Below are positions 34,882-44,466 of a stretch of 55,213 nt of DNA, piece by piece. Under the pieces are notes generated by a model, which worked only from the letters and a program-made list of their open reading frames with translations, ran no database searches and was not told the DNA's origin. The translations under genes were made by a program, and so were the position numbers. The first letter of the stretch is position 1; each line of letters opens with the position of its first letter. Source of the DNA: Nostoc sp. JL34 (GTDB lineage: Bacteria > Cyanobacteriota > Cyanobacteriia > Cyanobacteriales > Nostocaceae); contig NZ_JABXKQ010000152.1 in NCBI RefSeq assembly GCF_017114945.1, positions 1-55,213 of the forward strand. Reading direction: 5' to 3'.

Positions 34882-35032
34882 AAGCGAAAATTAAGATAAA
34901 GTTACATTACCTAAATAACAGGATACTTAGCAAAAGGGCGTTAATCTTGTATTAAGCTTTCAGTGGGTCTTTGTATTTGACATTAGACAATAATGCTACA
35001 AGTCCTGTTACGGATATCTAACCATAACTGTT

Positions 35033-35647
35033 ATGCGAGTTTTTAATTCTTCCCCGCCCTCCGAGGCTCAGACGCGCACCCGGATTTTAGAGGCAGCACA
35101 ACGGTTGTTTGCCTCTAAGGGATTTGATGGTACTACCACCCGCGACTTAGCACAAGCAGCAGGTGTAGCTGAAGGCACTCTATTTCGTCATTTTCCCAAT
35201 AAAAAAGCAATTTTAGTGGAAGTAGCCACGAGTGGCTGGGTAGAGATTCTCACCGATTTGCTGACAGAATTAAGTGAAATGGGCAGCTATAAAGCCGTAG
35301 CTCAGGTGATGCGTCGCCGGATGTGGAATTTCCAAAAAAATGCCGATTTGATGCGCGTTTGTTTTATGGAGGTGCAGTTTCACCCCGATTTGCGCGATCG
35401 CATTCAATTAGAAGTCATCACCAAAATGACCGATGTCGGCGAAGCATTCTTTCAAACAGCGATGGATAAAGGTATTTATCGCCAAGGGGATGCCAAACTA
35501 GTTGCCAAAGTTTTCTTAGGAATGTTTGCGATCGCAGGTTTTTCCAACAACACCATCATAGAACCTGACGCTTCCCCCCAAGAAATGCAACAAATGGCCG
35601 AAGGACTCGCTGATATCTTCCTTAATGGTGTTTTAGCCAAAGAGTAG
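35033..35647 (+). CDS. TetR/AcrR family transcriptional regulator
   Basis: 204 residues. Typical TetR DNA-binding head (about 12-60): RTRILEAAQRLFASKGFDGT, TTRDLAQAAGVAEGTLFRHF, PNKKAIL. The C-terminal ligand domain is unassigned. It is divergent from the M16 pair with a 151-base gap and could regulate it. CATAAC-T-GTTATG at 35023-35035 overlaps the start codon and may be an autoregulatory operator; this is a weak suggestion. Confidence 0.9.
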   Translation: MRVFNSSPPSEAQTRTRILEAAQRLFASKGFDGTTTRDLAQAAGVAEGTLFRHFPNKKAILVEVATSGWVEILTDLLTELSEMGSYKAVAQVMRRRMWNFQKNADLMRVCFMEVQFHPDLRDRIQLEVITKMTDVGEAFFQTAMDKGIYRQGDAKLVAKVFLGMFAIAGFSNNTIIEPDASPQEMQQMAEGLADIFLNGVLAKE

Positions 35648-35790
35648 AGAGTGGGGATTGGGGATTAGGGATTGGGTATTGGGCATTGGGCATTGGGCAT
35701 TGGTTATTGGTTATTAATTCTGCTCCCCCTGCTCCCCCTGCTTCCCCTGCTCCCCCTACTCCCCCTACTCCCTCACTCCCCACTCCCCAC
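35648..35790. repeat. Short tandem repeats between convergent genes
   Basis: GGGGATT and GGGCATT heptamers (35653-35715), then CTCCCCCTGCTCCCC-type runs (35725-35785). They lie between the TetR gene and the convergent DUF4332 gene, whose last codons run into the block. Confidence 0.75.
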
Positions 35791-36219
35791 CATTTTCGCT
35801 TGCTGACTCCACTGTTGTACTAGCTCAATCGCTGGACATAAATCTCGTCGCTGCATTGTTGCTACCTGCAAGCGCATAATTTGTTGGTGCAATCTATGAG
35901 TGGGAGTCTGAGCCAACTGTGGTACAGAAGCAATACCCGCATGGAGCAATAAACCACAATATTGTATGCCTACACTGGGAATACGGGCCAAGTCAGCCAA
36001 AGCCATCCATTTGTTTACATATTGAAGATGAATCTGTAGTTTGTTTGCCAACACTAGTCTTTCTTCTAGAGTCTTGCCTTGTTTGATTAGCGCTACTGTG
36101 CTAGTAATCCCAAAATTTTGTAGTTGAGATTGTTCCTCGTGTCCCAGTCCTGGTAATTGCTCTATTGGCCAGTCACGAGATTGGATAGAACTTCTACTAT
36201 CTTTGTGTTTAGCAGACAT
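35773..36219 (-). CDS. DUF4332 family protein
   Basis: 148 residues with two helix-hairpin-helix-like units (IEQLPGLGHEEQSQLQNFGI and LARIPSVGIQYCGLLLHAGI), the signature of DUF4332. These resemble the DNA-polymerase-lambda/RadA-type HhH fold, but a nucleic-acid function is not shown. The C-terminal residues are encoded by DNA adjoining a repeat block. No operon partner is visible. Confidence 0.85.
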   Translation of the reverse strand: MSAKHKDSRSSIQSRDWPIEQLPGLGHEEQSQLQNFGITSTVALIKQGKTLEERLVLANKLQIHLQYVNKWMALADLARIPSVGIQYCGLLLHAGIASVPQLAQTPTHRLHQQIMRLQVATMQRRDLCPAIELVQQWSQQAKMVGSGE

Positions 36220-36335
36220 TTTTAAAATTAAAATATAGGCTTGTTTGAATATTCATTGTGACAGTTGCGAATGGCACAAGTACGCTCTTACTGTTTAGTA
36301 TTTGTATTGCTGTGCCATTTTAACCCAACCTCTGG

Positions 36336-36453
36336 CAATGCGATTGTATCGACTAACAATGCCATTGCATCGACTAACAATGCAATTGCATCGACTAACA
36401 ATGCCATTGCACCGACTAACAATGCAATTGCATCGACTAACAATGCCATTGCA
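36336..36453. repeat. 21-bp minisatellite, about 5.6 copies
   Basis: Unit CAATGCCATTGCATCGACTAA with small changes, at 36336, 36357, 36378, 36399, 36420 and a partial copy at 36441. Being a multiple of three it stays open in several frames and produces weak ORFs on both strands (NNAIAST repeats on plus). No ribosome binding site or family supports these, so I treat it as non-coding repeat. Confidence 0.85.
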
Positions 36454-36631
36454 TTGGTGGCGTTGCTGAATGAGAATATATTTGTAATATTGAACCGAAC
36501 GATTAGAATCGCATCTAAACAAACTAAGTCTCAGGAAGTGAACTAACCTAAAAGCAAGGGTTTCAAAGCCTGTGTAGGCAAACTTTGTTCTTGTAGCCGC
36601 GATTTTAATCGTTTGATGCAAAATATCGATT

Positions 36632-37432
36632 TTATGCGGTGATTAACTCACCTCGCATAACAGTAAAGGCTTGTCCAGCGAGAAAGACGCGATCGCCTCC
36701 TGTATAGCGTACTTTTACCACGCCACCGCGACTAGAAGCCTGATAAGCCAATAACTCATCTTTGTGCAAGCGATCGCGCCAGAAGGGAGCGAGACAGCAA
36801 TGGGTGGCCCCAGTCACCGGGTCTTCATCAATCCCTAAACCTGGTGCAAATAAGCGAGAGACGAAATCATATTGAGAATCAGAGTGCGTCAGGCTGGTGA
36901 CAATGATCTCAGAAATCGGTAATGTTTTCAGGATTTGAAAATTTGGCTGTATTTGCCGTACCAAATCTTCAGATTCCAATTCCACTAAATAGCCAAAGGA
37001 ATTCAAGAAAACAGATTTGTATGGTACACCCAAAGCAGCCTTGAGTTCTCGCGGGGCGACTGTTGCTTGTGAGTGATTCACAGGAAAATCTAACTCAATC
37101 CACTCACCTTGCAATTTAGCAATCAGCACTCCACTTTTGGTGTAGAAACGCGCAACTTCCTTTGGTGACAGATACCCCTCTGACCAAAGTACATGGGCGC
37201 TAGCTAAAGTTGCATGACCACAAAGCGGCACTTCCACCGTGGGCGTAAACCAACGCAGATTAAAGCCATCATCCTGTCTTACAAGAAAAGCCGTCTCAGA
37301 TAAATTCATCTCCTGTGCCACATTCTGCATCCAGCGCTCGTCTTGGGGAGTAGGCAAAACACACACAGCAGCAGGATTCCCTGCAAATGGCGTATTGGTA
37401 AAAGCATCAACCTGAGTAATGATTTGTCCCAT
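36632..37432 (-). CDS. PhzF family isomerase-like protein
   Basis: 266 residues from ATG 37432 with AAGGTG just before; a GTG at 37441 would add three residues. N-terminal TQVDAFTNTPFAGNPAAV, then LSETAFL with the catalytic-type Glu, PLCGHATLASAHVL, and the C-terminal GIDEDPVTGATHCCL and GGVVKVRY match PhzF/YddE proteins. PhzF itself isomerises DHHA in phenazine synthesis, but no other phenazine gene is here, so the substrate is open. Single gene. Confidence 0.92.
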   Translation of the reverse strand: MGQIITQVDAFTNTPFAGNPAAVCVLPTPQDERWMQNVAQEMNLSETAFLVRQDDGFNLRWFTPTVEVPLCGHATLASAHVLWSEGYLSPKEVARFYTKSGVLIAKLQGEWIELDFPVNHSQATVAPRELKAALGVPYKSVFLNSFGYLVELESEDLVRQIQPNFQILKTLPISEIIVTSLTHSDSQYDFVSRLFAPGLGIDEDPVTGATHCCLAPFWRDRLHKDELLAYQASSRGGVVKVRYTGGDRVFLAGQAFTVMRGELITA

Positions 37433-37745
37433 TAGAGTCACCTTGAAAATTGGACAGCAATATATTTATCAGGAGTGCGTTAAACATTTATGCCAACCGT
37501 TACCATTCTTTTTAAGCGGCATACGTTGTTAGGTTAGCACAACAGTTATCTGTTGAGGCGAGCAGGGGGAGAAGAGAAGCAGGGGAAGAGATAATTGCTT
37601 AATAATAACCCTCTTTCCTCCCCTGTCTCCCCTACCTCAAGAGCTTATCCAAACCGTATTGACCCTACCCTGTGTTAATCCAAATGAGAACCGCCATATA
37701 CAGTACCTTAGAAATTAGGAATACAATCTCCAAAAACTAGGGTCA
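37433..37745. other. Intergenic region
   Basis: 313 bases between divergent genes. A low-complexity stretch of CCTCCCCTGTCTCCCC type lies around 37615-37640 and its inverse GAGCAGGGGGAGAAG around 37560, forming a loose palindrome. No gene seen. Confidence 0.45.
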
Positions 37746-38000
37746 ATGTTAAAGCAAAACAAATACATGAGGATAAAAATCTTCAGGAGCATCTTTGCTG
37801 CTGTCAACTTAGCGTTAATTTCTGGAGGATTAGTGAGTTGTGTTGTTGAAGTACCGCAGCCATCTGCTCCAACTGAGCAACAAAAACCAGTTTTACAACC
37901 TACCCAACAGCCTAACCAGCCAAAGCAGAACGACAAAGAACACGACAAAGATGACGATCGCAAGGATGATAAAAACGATGATAAAGACGATAACGACTAA
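37746..38000 (+). CDS. Small lipoprotein with charged Asp/Lys tail
   Basis: 84 residues. A signal peptide leads to the lipobox LVSC with Cys32, the likely lipidated residue. An in-frame ATG at 37767 would give a signal of more usual length. Then comes a Pro/Gln-rich stretch (about 37-60) and a C-terminal tail of alternating Lys/Asp (DDDRKDDKNDDKDD). Such tails suggest ion or envelope binding, but no function is known to me. The aminopeptidase P gene follows 47 bases later. Confidence 0.72.
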   Translation: MLKQNKYMRIKIFRSIFAAVNLALISGGLVSCVVEVPQPSAPTEQQKPVLQPTQQPNQPKQNDKEHDKDDDRKDDKNDDKDDND

Positions 38001-38047
38001 TTAAAGGCAAAACTATCACCTTTATCCTTTTCTTTGAGTTTACATTT

Positions 38048-39430
38048 ATGCTTATCCAACAAACTTCTACTTCCCTCAGCGATACTTTACGCCTCCGACG
38101 GCAACAATTAGCCAACTTGATTGATTTTCCAGCAATTCTGTGGTCAGGTAGCAACAGTTCGCGCAACTTTCCGGCAAATTCCTTTCCGTTTCGCGCTAGC
38201 AGTCATTTCCTCTATTTTGCCGGACTGCCCTTATCAAAGGCGGCAATTCGTTTAGAAGCGGGTAAGCTAGAACTATTCATCGACGACCCTTCACCCAGCA
38301 GCGCCCTTTGGCATGGAGAAATGCCAACGCGCGAGGAAATAGCCCAGAAGATTGGGGCGGATGTGGCTCGACCAATGGCAGAATTAGAATCTTGGGTAGA
38401 AGATGCTGCCACACTTGCTGTACAAGATGCAGCGACTTGGACGCAGCAATCGCAGCTATTAAATAGATGGGTTTTACCACAAAGTCCTCCCCAAGGAATT
38501 GACTTGGAGTTAGCTAAGGCGATCGTTTCTCTCCGCCTCACCCACGATGATGCTGCATTAACCGAGTTGCGAAAAGCTGCTGCTGTCACTGTTGAGGCTC
38601 ACAAAGCTGGGATGGCAGCAACACTTCAAGCCAAACTAGAAGCAGAAGTTCGTGCAGCGATGGAAGGGGTAATTATTGCCCACAATATGACCACCTCTTA
38701 CAACAGTATTGTCACTGTTCACGGTGAAGTTTTGCATAACGAAGAGTATCACCACCCTCTACAACCAGGTGACTTACTGCTTGCTGATGTTGGCGCTGAA
38801 ACTGAGACGGGTTGGGCAGGTGATGTCACTCGCACATGGCCAGTTTCCGGTAAGTTTTCATCTACTCAGAGAGATATTTATAATGTTGTGCTAGCAGCCC
38901 ATGATGCTTGCATTGCCAAAATCCACCCTGGTGTAGAGTATGGGGATATTCATCTGCTAGCTGCTACGGTGATAGCTGAAGGTTTAGTAGAGTTAGGCAT
39001 TTTCCAAGGAAATCCCCAAGATTTAGTAGAAATGGATGCCCACGCGCTATTTTTCCCTCATGGTATCGGTCATCTACTGGGTTTAGATGTCCATGATATG
39101 GAAGATTTGGGTGATTTAGCAGGGTATGAAGCGGGACGCCAAAGGAGCGATCGCTTTGGCTTAGGCTACCTCCGTTTAAATCGTCCCTTGCGTCCAGGAA
39201 TGTTAGTCACAATTGAGCCTGGTTTTTATCAAGTACCAGCAATTTTAAACGATGCCAATGTCCGTTCAAAATATCAGAATGTGGTAAATTGGCAGCGTTT
39301 ATCTGAATTTACCGATGTGCGCGGAATCCGCATCGAAGATGATGTTTTAGTTACCACATCAGGCAGTGAAGTTTTAACAGCAGCATTGCCCAATGATGCC
39401 GATACTATAGAAAACTTACTCAATGGCTGA
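38048..39430 (+). CDS. pepP: Aminopeptidase P family metallopeptidase (Xaa-Pro)
   Basis: 460 residues. An N-terminal creatinase-like domain (about 1-165) precedes a pita-bread metallopeptidase domain (about 175-440). Metal ligands are recognisable in LLADVGAETETGWAGDVTRT (two Asp), HGIGHLLGLDVHD (His), TIEPGFY (Glu) and RIEDDVLV (Glu). It removes an N-terminal residue before Pro and needs two metal ions, usually Mn. Cytosolic. Downstream is a convergent gene. Confidence 0.9.
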   Translation: MLIQQTSTSLSDTLRLRRQQLANLIDFPAILWSGSNSSRNFPANSFPFRASSHFLYFAGLPLSKAAIRLEAGKLELFIDDPSPSSALWHGEMPTREEIAQKIGADVARPMAELESWVEDAATLAVQDAATWTQQSQLLNRWVLPQSPPQGIDLELAKAIVSLRLTHDDAALTELRKAAAVTVEAHKAGMAATLQAKLEAEVRAAMEGVIIAHNMTTSYNSIVTVHGEVLHNEEYHHPLQPGDLLLADVGAETETGWAGDVTRTWPVSGKFSSTQRDIYNVVLAAHDACIAKIHPGVEYGDIHLLAATVIAEGLVELGIFQGNPQDLVEMDAHALFFPHGIGHLLGLDVHDMEDLGDLAGYEAGRQRSDRFGLGYLRLNRPLRPGMLVTIEPGFYQVPAILNDANVRSKYQNVVNWQRLSEFTDVRGIRIEDDVLVTTSGSEVLTAALPNDADTIENLLNG

Positions 39431-39766
39431 GTGGATACTGATACGGCTCCATTGCCTCCAAGGGTTGCGCTAAACTGTGCGTAATATCAAGTCCGGGTAA
39501 AATTACTTATGATTACCGCATCCGTGCAAAAATCAGGAAAACCTCTTTCTCCCTGCCCCCTGCCCCCTGCACCCCTGCGGTCTAAATGATAAGTCTTTAC
39601 CCGAACATGATATAACTCATTACATTTGGCTATCTCCATCTGTTTAAGCCAATCGCCGATCGCGCTGATTATCATCAATCGCAAGTTTCTCCTATACCAC
39701 TACCCGAATCAGCGATGCCTTCGACGATAAACCAAGATTGAGAATATCACTGGATTCTTGTGTTTT
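39431..39766. other. Intergenic region between convergent genes
   Basis: 336 bases. CTGCCCCCTGCCCCCTGCACCCC at about 39549-39571 is low-complexity repeat. No gene accepted. Confidence 0.5.
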
Positions 39767-41398
39767 TTAGGATATACCTGCTAACTGTTTTTCTTTCGTC
39801 TCTAATGGTGCTGTAAGTGCTGCTTCTAAGTCAGCACAACCCAGCTTCTCTTCTAAGATATTCATAACTTCGCGCCCGAAGTCGTTGGGGTTTTGTTGCC
39901 AAGCTTGCAAGCAGACTTCGCCGAAGAATGAGCCAAGAGGTTCGGGATTCCAGAGGAGTTTTTTAGCTGTCCACGGCATCAAACTCATTGGATCATACCC
40001 TGGCTTGAGGATGCCTTCTTTGAAAGCATATTCTTCTAAATGGGTATGGGGTTGTAGTCCAATAAAGAAGATGGCAGGTTCGACTTTATCAGCCCCAAAA
40101 ATCCGTTCTAGTTCGCGGTGGTAAGCGATGGTTTGGCGGATGGTTTCGGGACGTTCGTCAATCACGTTAAAGGAGTAGTTGACGGAAACTAAGTCGTTGA
40201 AACCAGCGGCTTTTAAATCACGGCAGTTTTGCAAGACGTTTCGCAGGTTATATCCCATCCGCATTTTCCGCACCAGTTCTTGAGAACCACTGGTAATGCC
40301 AATTTCAAAGTAGTTCATCCCAGTTTTCGCCATCAAATCACACAATTCGGGTGTCAAATTGTCGGCTCTGATATATGCTGCCCAGTGGATATCTGTCATA
40401 CCAGAATCGACGATTTTTTGCAAGAGTTCTACAGCATCGGCGATAAATTTTTTCGCGGGGATGAATTGGGCATCGGTAAACCAGAAATTGCGAATGCCGC
40501 GATCGTATAATTGGCGGATCTCAGCAACGACTTCATCTGCTGGGTTGATGCGTACTTGTTTGCCTTCAACGACAGTGTAGACGCAATAACAACAGTTGTG
40601 AGGACAACCACGCTTAGTTTGTACACCTATGTAAAAGTCTTGCTCTTGCAGGTAATAGTTAAATTCCGGCCAGATGCTTTCGATATAGTCGTAGTTACAA
40701 GCTGTTTTTTCTATTGCAGTGGGTTGTTCGTGAATTAGCCGTTGCCGTGGTTGAGTTTCTCCGGCAACATAACAGCGTTCATCTCGAAAATCTCTGCCAC
40801 TTAAAAGTTTTTCCAGCAGGGTTTCACCTTCACCTACAGAAATAATTGTCCCTTGGGGTAAACTTTTACCTAATTGTTCGTAAAATACGCTGACTGCACC
40901 CCCACCTACAACTACACGAGCATCAGAATTATATTTTTGGGCCCGCTTTAAACCGCGTTTGATTAAACCCTGGTTACGCCACAACTCCATATAGTAAGCG
41001 ATAAAGATTCGCAAACCGCCCAATCCCCCGCGTAGTTTCAATAGAGGATTCTTAGCGTAGTAAAATTCAAAAGCATTTTGCAGCGGGTTGCCACCACGTC
41101 CACCAACTGGGGCATAAATTTGAATATCCCGCCAAGAAAATACTAGTAGTGTCGGTTTAAATTCATCAATACAGCGATCCAGAGCAGAACTATAATCTAA
41201 AGGTGGCACTGTTCCCAAATCAAAGATGCGCTGTTCAATACTAGGAAACTGCTTGTGTACATGATCGCTCAGATAGACAACCCCAATAGGAAAGATGGGG
41301 TTACAAGGAAGGCGAACGTAAAGAATTCGATTTTCCATCATATTCATATGTGTTTTGATTTCCATCTTGCCAATCTTTGGAGAAAGCGAGAGAAACAT
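39767..41398 (-). CDS. B12-binding-domain radical SAM protein
   Basis: 543 residues if it starts at 41398; ATGs at 41347 and 41338 are alternatives and the family pattern ENRILYVRLP begins there. An N-terminal cobalamin-binding-like region (about 25-215, VVVGGGAVS, VGEGETLLEKLL) precedes a radical SAM core with the CxxxCxxC cluster motif at Cys265, Cys269 and Cys272 (GCPHNCCYC). Such enzymes do methylations, cyclisations or rearrangements; the substrate is unknown. BchE-like and hopanoid enzymes share this layout. Not close to the RiPP genes, so a link is unsupported. Confidence 0.88.
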   Translation of the reverse strand: MFLSLSPKIGKMEIKTHMNMMENRILYVRLPCNPIFPIGVVYLSDHVHKQFPSIEQRIFDLGTVPPLDYSSALDRCIDEFKPTLLVFSWRDIQIYAPVGGRGGNPLQNAFEFYYAKNPLLKLRGGLGGLRIFIAYYMELWRNQGLIKRGLKRAQKYNSDARVVVGGGAVSVFYEQLGKSLPQGTIISVGEGETLLEKLLSGRDFRDERCYVAGETQPRQRLIHEQPTAIEKTACNYDYIESIWPEFNYYLQEQDFYIGVQTKRGCPHNCCYCVYTVVEGKQVRINPADEVVAEIRQLYDRGIRNFWFTDAQFIPAKKFIADAVELLQKIVDSGMTDIHWAAYIRADNLTPELCDLMAKTGMNYFEIGITSGSQELVRKMRMGYNLRNVLQNCRDLKAAGFNDLVSVNYSFNVIDERPETIRQTIAYHRELERIFGADKVEPAIFFIGLQPHTHLEEYAFKEGILKPGYDPMSLMPWTAKKLLWNPEPLGSFFGEVCLQAWQQNPNDFGREVMNILEEKLGCADLEAALTAPLETKEKQLAGIS

Positions 41399-41952
41399 CC
41401 AGTTTTAAAGTGTGTGTTTGTTTTGTTTGGTTTTATTTATTACAATCTTGCTTGACATTTCAGCCAATGATTGGTAGCGATTAACCTGCTGTTAGCAACT
41501 GCGGTCAACGCTAAAATTGCTGTGCATGAAACATACATGGAATCTATAGAGAGGATTTATGAAATTTTTTCATATAGCTTTACCATAACATCGAGTTTAT
41601 TCATTAAGCGACGATCCTGGCCGATTAATCTTGGGATAGATGAAACAGTAAAACTCACTTCCTAGCTATGCAAAAAGCAAGGGGATCAGGGTCATGTCAA
41701 TTCCTTAATTATCTACCCTCAGAGAATTAAAGCTTTTATAACAGGAAAAAATCTCAAAAACTTTTATTTATAGTGTATAATTCCGAAAAAGGTGTAAATA
41801 ATTACAAAATTTTTATAACTGAAAATATATCTTTAGACAGAAATAATCAACAAAGACTCAGTTGGTATTCGCAGTTACAACAACTGGGGATCAGTGAGTG
41901 CTAGGCTTGGCTAGTGTAATGTAAAATTGTGGCGTAAAGCTCCTCAGCAGTT
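41399..41952. other. Intergenic region, no gene seen
   Basis: 555 AT-rich bases between divergent genes. No convincing ORF, hairpin or RNA gene was noticed. Confidence 0.45.
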
Positions 41953-42348
41953 ATGGCTCAAATATTAGATCCTCTACCACCTGAACAATCAGGAAAAATT
42001 CTCTGCTGCTACATTAATGCCACGAGCAAAATACAGGTAGCTCGCATCTCCAATATTCCCAACTGGTACTTTGAAAGGGTTGTTTTCCCTGGGCAACGTT
42101 TAGTCTTTGAAGCTCCACGAAAAGGTCAAATGGAGATTCATACAGGGATGATGGCAAGTGCAATTTTATCCGATAAAATTCCGTGCGATCGCCTGATGCT
42201 CGAAGAACCCAGTACTTATGAGTTTGATACAGACTCATCAGACGGAGAAGACCCTATTAATACCAAATTAATGGTGCAGCAAATTAATACAAAAATCGGA
42301 GATACTACAAAACCCTTGCAAATTCTTGGTTTAGCCTCGGTTGATTAA
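41953..42348 (+). CDS. DUF1830 family protein
   Basis: 131 residues. The pattern ILCCYINATSKIQVARISNI, then WYFERVVFPGQRLVFEAP and ILSDKIPCDRL, is typical of the cyanobacterial DUF1830 family. Soluble, function unknown. The last ~45 residues are acidic and variable. A terminator follows at 42372. Confidence 0.87.
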   Translation: MAQILDPLPPEQSGKILCCYINATSKIQVARISNIPNWYFERVVFPGQRLVFEAPRKGQMEIHTGMMASAILSDKIPCDRLMLEEPSTYEFDTDSSDGEDPINTKLMVQQINTKIGDTTKPLQILGLASVD

Positions 42349-42371
42349 AAAAAAACAATTTTAATAAATTT

Positions 42372-42399
42372 AAGGGTTGCTAATTCAGTAGCCCTTTTT
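42372..42399 (+). terminator. Rho-independent terminator after the DUF1830 gene
   Basis: AAGGGTTGCT, loop AATTC, AGTAGCCCTT, then TTT. Ten-bp stem with two G-T pairs. Confidence 0.82.
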
Positions 42400-42477
42400 G
42401 TTTATTATTTATTGGGGATTGGGGATTGGGCATTGGTTGTTCTCCTTGTCTCACTCATCTCATCTACAATCAATCTT

Positions 42478-42939
42478 ATGAATCTGCCTTCATTTCTTTG
42501 GTTGTGGAAAATAGCCGCCTGGTCGATGGGGTTGTCCCTGCTGGCATATCTGATGTTAGGAGTCACCGGTGTTTGGATGTTTCGGGCGAGAACTTCGCAG
42601 CAATTCCCTATTATTACCCCATTTTTGGGTGGCAATAAAGAGGTGCGATCGCTCCACTATACAATGGGCATCAGCATGGTAAGTTTAGTGCTACTACTGC
42701 TAGCGATCGGTATTGTTGGCACTTTCGGGCACTTTGGTTCTTTAGGTCACTCGTCACACCTAATCGCTGGATTGATAGTGGTAGCACTAGTTCTACTGTC
42801 TGCTTTCAGTGCGACCCAAATTAGTGCTAGACGACCTTGGGCTAGACCTTTACACATCGCGGTAAATCTTATTCTGTTTGTCGGATTTGCCTGGGTATCC
42901 CTGACTGGTTGGATTGTAGTGCAAAAGTATTTACCGTGA
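42478..42939 (+). CDS. DUF4079 family membrane protein
   Basis: 153 residues from ATG 42478 (MNLPSFLWLW); the upstream extension from 42412 is encoded by heptamer-repeat DNA and is rejected. Four transmembrane segments (about 10-30, 55-80, 88-105, 120-145), with conserved His in RSLHYTMG and RPLHIAVN and HSSHLIAG. This layout recalls di-heme-like cytochrome b561 folds, and DUF4079 has been placed near that type. Probable membrane role, heme binding unproven. Confidence 0.8.
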   Translation: MNLPSFLWLWKIAAWSMGLSLLAYLMLGVTGVWMFRARTSQQFPIITPFLGGNKEVRSLHYTMGISMVSLVLLLLAIGIVGTFGHFGSLGHSSHLIAGLIVVALVLLSAFSATQISARRPWARPLHIAVNLILFVGFAWVSLTGWIVVQKYLP

Positions 42940-43007
42940 ACTACCATCCGCCAACTAGCAGAGACATAGACCTACCCTACAATAAAGAAAAGCATTGTAA
43001 TTGAGCC

Positions 43008-43574
43008 GTGACAGCAAACTCAGCCAATATCTCAGCTTCTATTTTCCGTCTGTCTCCTTTGATTCGGATAACGTTGCTGAGTCTATATATAGCACTCACA
43101 GTCCCATTACCCTTTTTATCGCAGGTAACAGCTGCACCCGTACCCCCAGGATTATTGTGGATAGGGATTAGCATCGGTTTAGTTGCCTTGTATGCTGTAT
43201 TAACAGAACAAGTGATGGTAGATGACGAGGGAATTCAGGTTACTTACCCCGCCTGGGTGCCGAGCTTTTTTCGTAAAGGCTGGTCTTTACCTTGGTCACA
43301 AGTCAAAGAGTTAAAACCCCGCACCACCGGTCAAGGAGGGCTAGTTTATTATTTCCTCAGCCAGGATGGGAAAGCTTATTTACTACCCATGCGTGTAGCC
43401 GGATTTGCCCGTTTCGTGCAAATTGTCCAAGCAAAGACGGGCATTGACACCACAGATGTTCGCCCTTTAGCGCAGCCGTGGATGTACCTGATTTTACTAG
43501 GATTGACTGTGCTGCTACTATTAGTCGATGGCTGGGCGATCGCTACAGCATTAACTACTGCACAATTAACTTAA
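43008..43574 (+). CDS. Conserved hypothetical membrane protein
   Basis: 188 residues starting with GTG 43008. Two N-terminal helices (about 18-40 and 47-68), a soluble PH-like or bPH2-like middle (about 70-150: VDDEGIQVTYPAW, SLPWSQVKELKPR) and one C-terminal helix (about 158-178). Not a family I can name. Probably cotranscribed with the DUF4079 gene (68-base gap). Confidence 0.7.
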   Translation: MTANSANISASIFRLSPLIRITLLSLYIALTVPLPFLSQVTAAPVPPGLLWIGISIGLVALYAVLTEQVMVDDEGIQVTYPAWVPSFFRKGWSLPWSQVKELKPRTTGQGGLVYYFLSQDGKAYLLPMRVAGFARFVQIVQAKTGIDTTDVRPLAQPWMYLILLGLTVLLLLVDGWAIATALTTAQLT

Positions 43575-43590
43575 AATTGGGCATTGGGCA

Positions 43591-44391
43591 TTGATCTCTC
43601 CCATCTCTCCACTCCCCTTGAATACAGCAAAAGCCACACTCAGGCTAGAGCAAGTTAATCTGTTTACAAAGCTGAAAACCCAACTTCCCGGCAATCAGCA
43701 GGGATACCCCATATTGCAGGATATTTCCTTGGAGGTATTCCAGGGCGAACGCATTGCCATTGTCGGCCCAGTAGGCGCTGGTAAAACTTCGTTATTATGC
43801 CTCATCAACCGCCTAATTGAACCCACGAGTGGTAAACTCTATCTAGAAAATCAGGAATATCACCAAATTCCTGTCATCCAGCTACGGCAGATGCTTGTAC
43901 TTGTATTGCAAGAGTCAAAGCTGTTGGGGATGACAGTTGGGCAAGCCTTGGCTTATCCTTTAGTTTTGCGTGGTTTGCCCAAACAGACAATTCAGCAACG
44001 AGTCAATCACTGGACAGACCAACTGCACATTCCCAATGAATGGTTAGAGCGAACAGAGGTGCAACTTTCTTCAGGACAACGACAACTAGTAGCGATCGCT
44101 CGTGCTTTAGTCATCCAGCCTAAAATATTATTATTAGACGAGCCAACCTCTGCCCTAGATGCTGCTACAGCTTCTCATCTAATGCAAGTCTTAACCCAGT
44201 TGAGTCAAACTCATCAAACCACGATTTTGATGGTAAATCACCAACTGGAACTAGCCCAGATGTTTTGCACTCGCTTATTACACCTGCAACAAGGTCATTT
44301 TTTCGCAAATCAAAGAGCCTCTGAGATAGATTGGGTTGAATTACGAAAAAGCCTGATTCAAGCAGCAACTCAAGACGATTTTGGATTTTAA
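43591..44391 (+). CDS. ABC transporter ATP-binding protein
   Basis: 266 residues if it starts at TTG 43591, which lies in repeat-like DNA; TTG 43618 is an alternative and the conserved part begins about residue 18. Walker A GPVGAGKTS, signature LSSGQRQ, Walker B LLLDEPTSALD and the His switch VNHQ are all present, so the ATPase should be active. It resembles FetA/YbbL-type or phosphate-type ATPases. No permease gene is adjacent, making it an orphan subunit. The previous gene, a membrane protein, is 16 bases away but is not a permease by its size. Confidence 0.85.
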   Translation: MISPISPLPLNTAKATLRLEQVNLFTKLKTQLPGNQQGYPILQDISLEVFQGERIAIVGPVGAGKTSLLCLINRLIEPTSGKLYLENQEYHQIPVIQLRQMLVLVLQESKLLGMTVGQALAYPLVLRGLPKQTIQQRVNHWTDQLHIPNEWLERTEVQLSSGQRQLVAIARALVIQPKILLLDEPTSALDAATASHLMQVLTQLSQTHQTTILMVNHQLELAQMFCTRLLHLQQGHFFANQRASEIDWVELRKSLIQAATQDDFGF

Positions 44392-44466
44392 ATTTTGGAT
44401 GAGCCAGGAATTAGGAATCGTTTTCTTACTACTCCTCACCCCAGTGCCCAATGCCCAATGCCCTAT

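Noticed and set aside
36265..36621. Open frames on both strands over the 21-bp repeat
   Set aside because: Openness is explained by a repeat unit that is a multiple of three; start codon and ribosome site are weak.
39767..41398. Radical SAM protein as a tailoring enzyme of the RiPP locus
   Set aside because: It is 8 kb away behind unrelated genes, has a B12-type N-terminus and lacks the SPASM features typical of RiPP radical SAM enzymes.
41471..41665. 64-codon frame on the plus strand
   Set aside because: No ribosome binding site, no family, AT-rich intergenic context.
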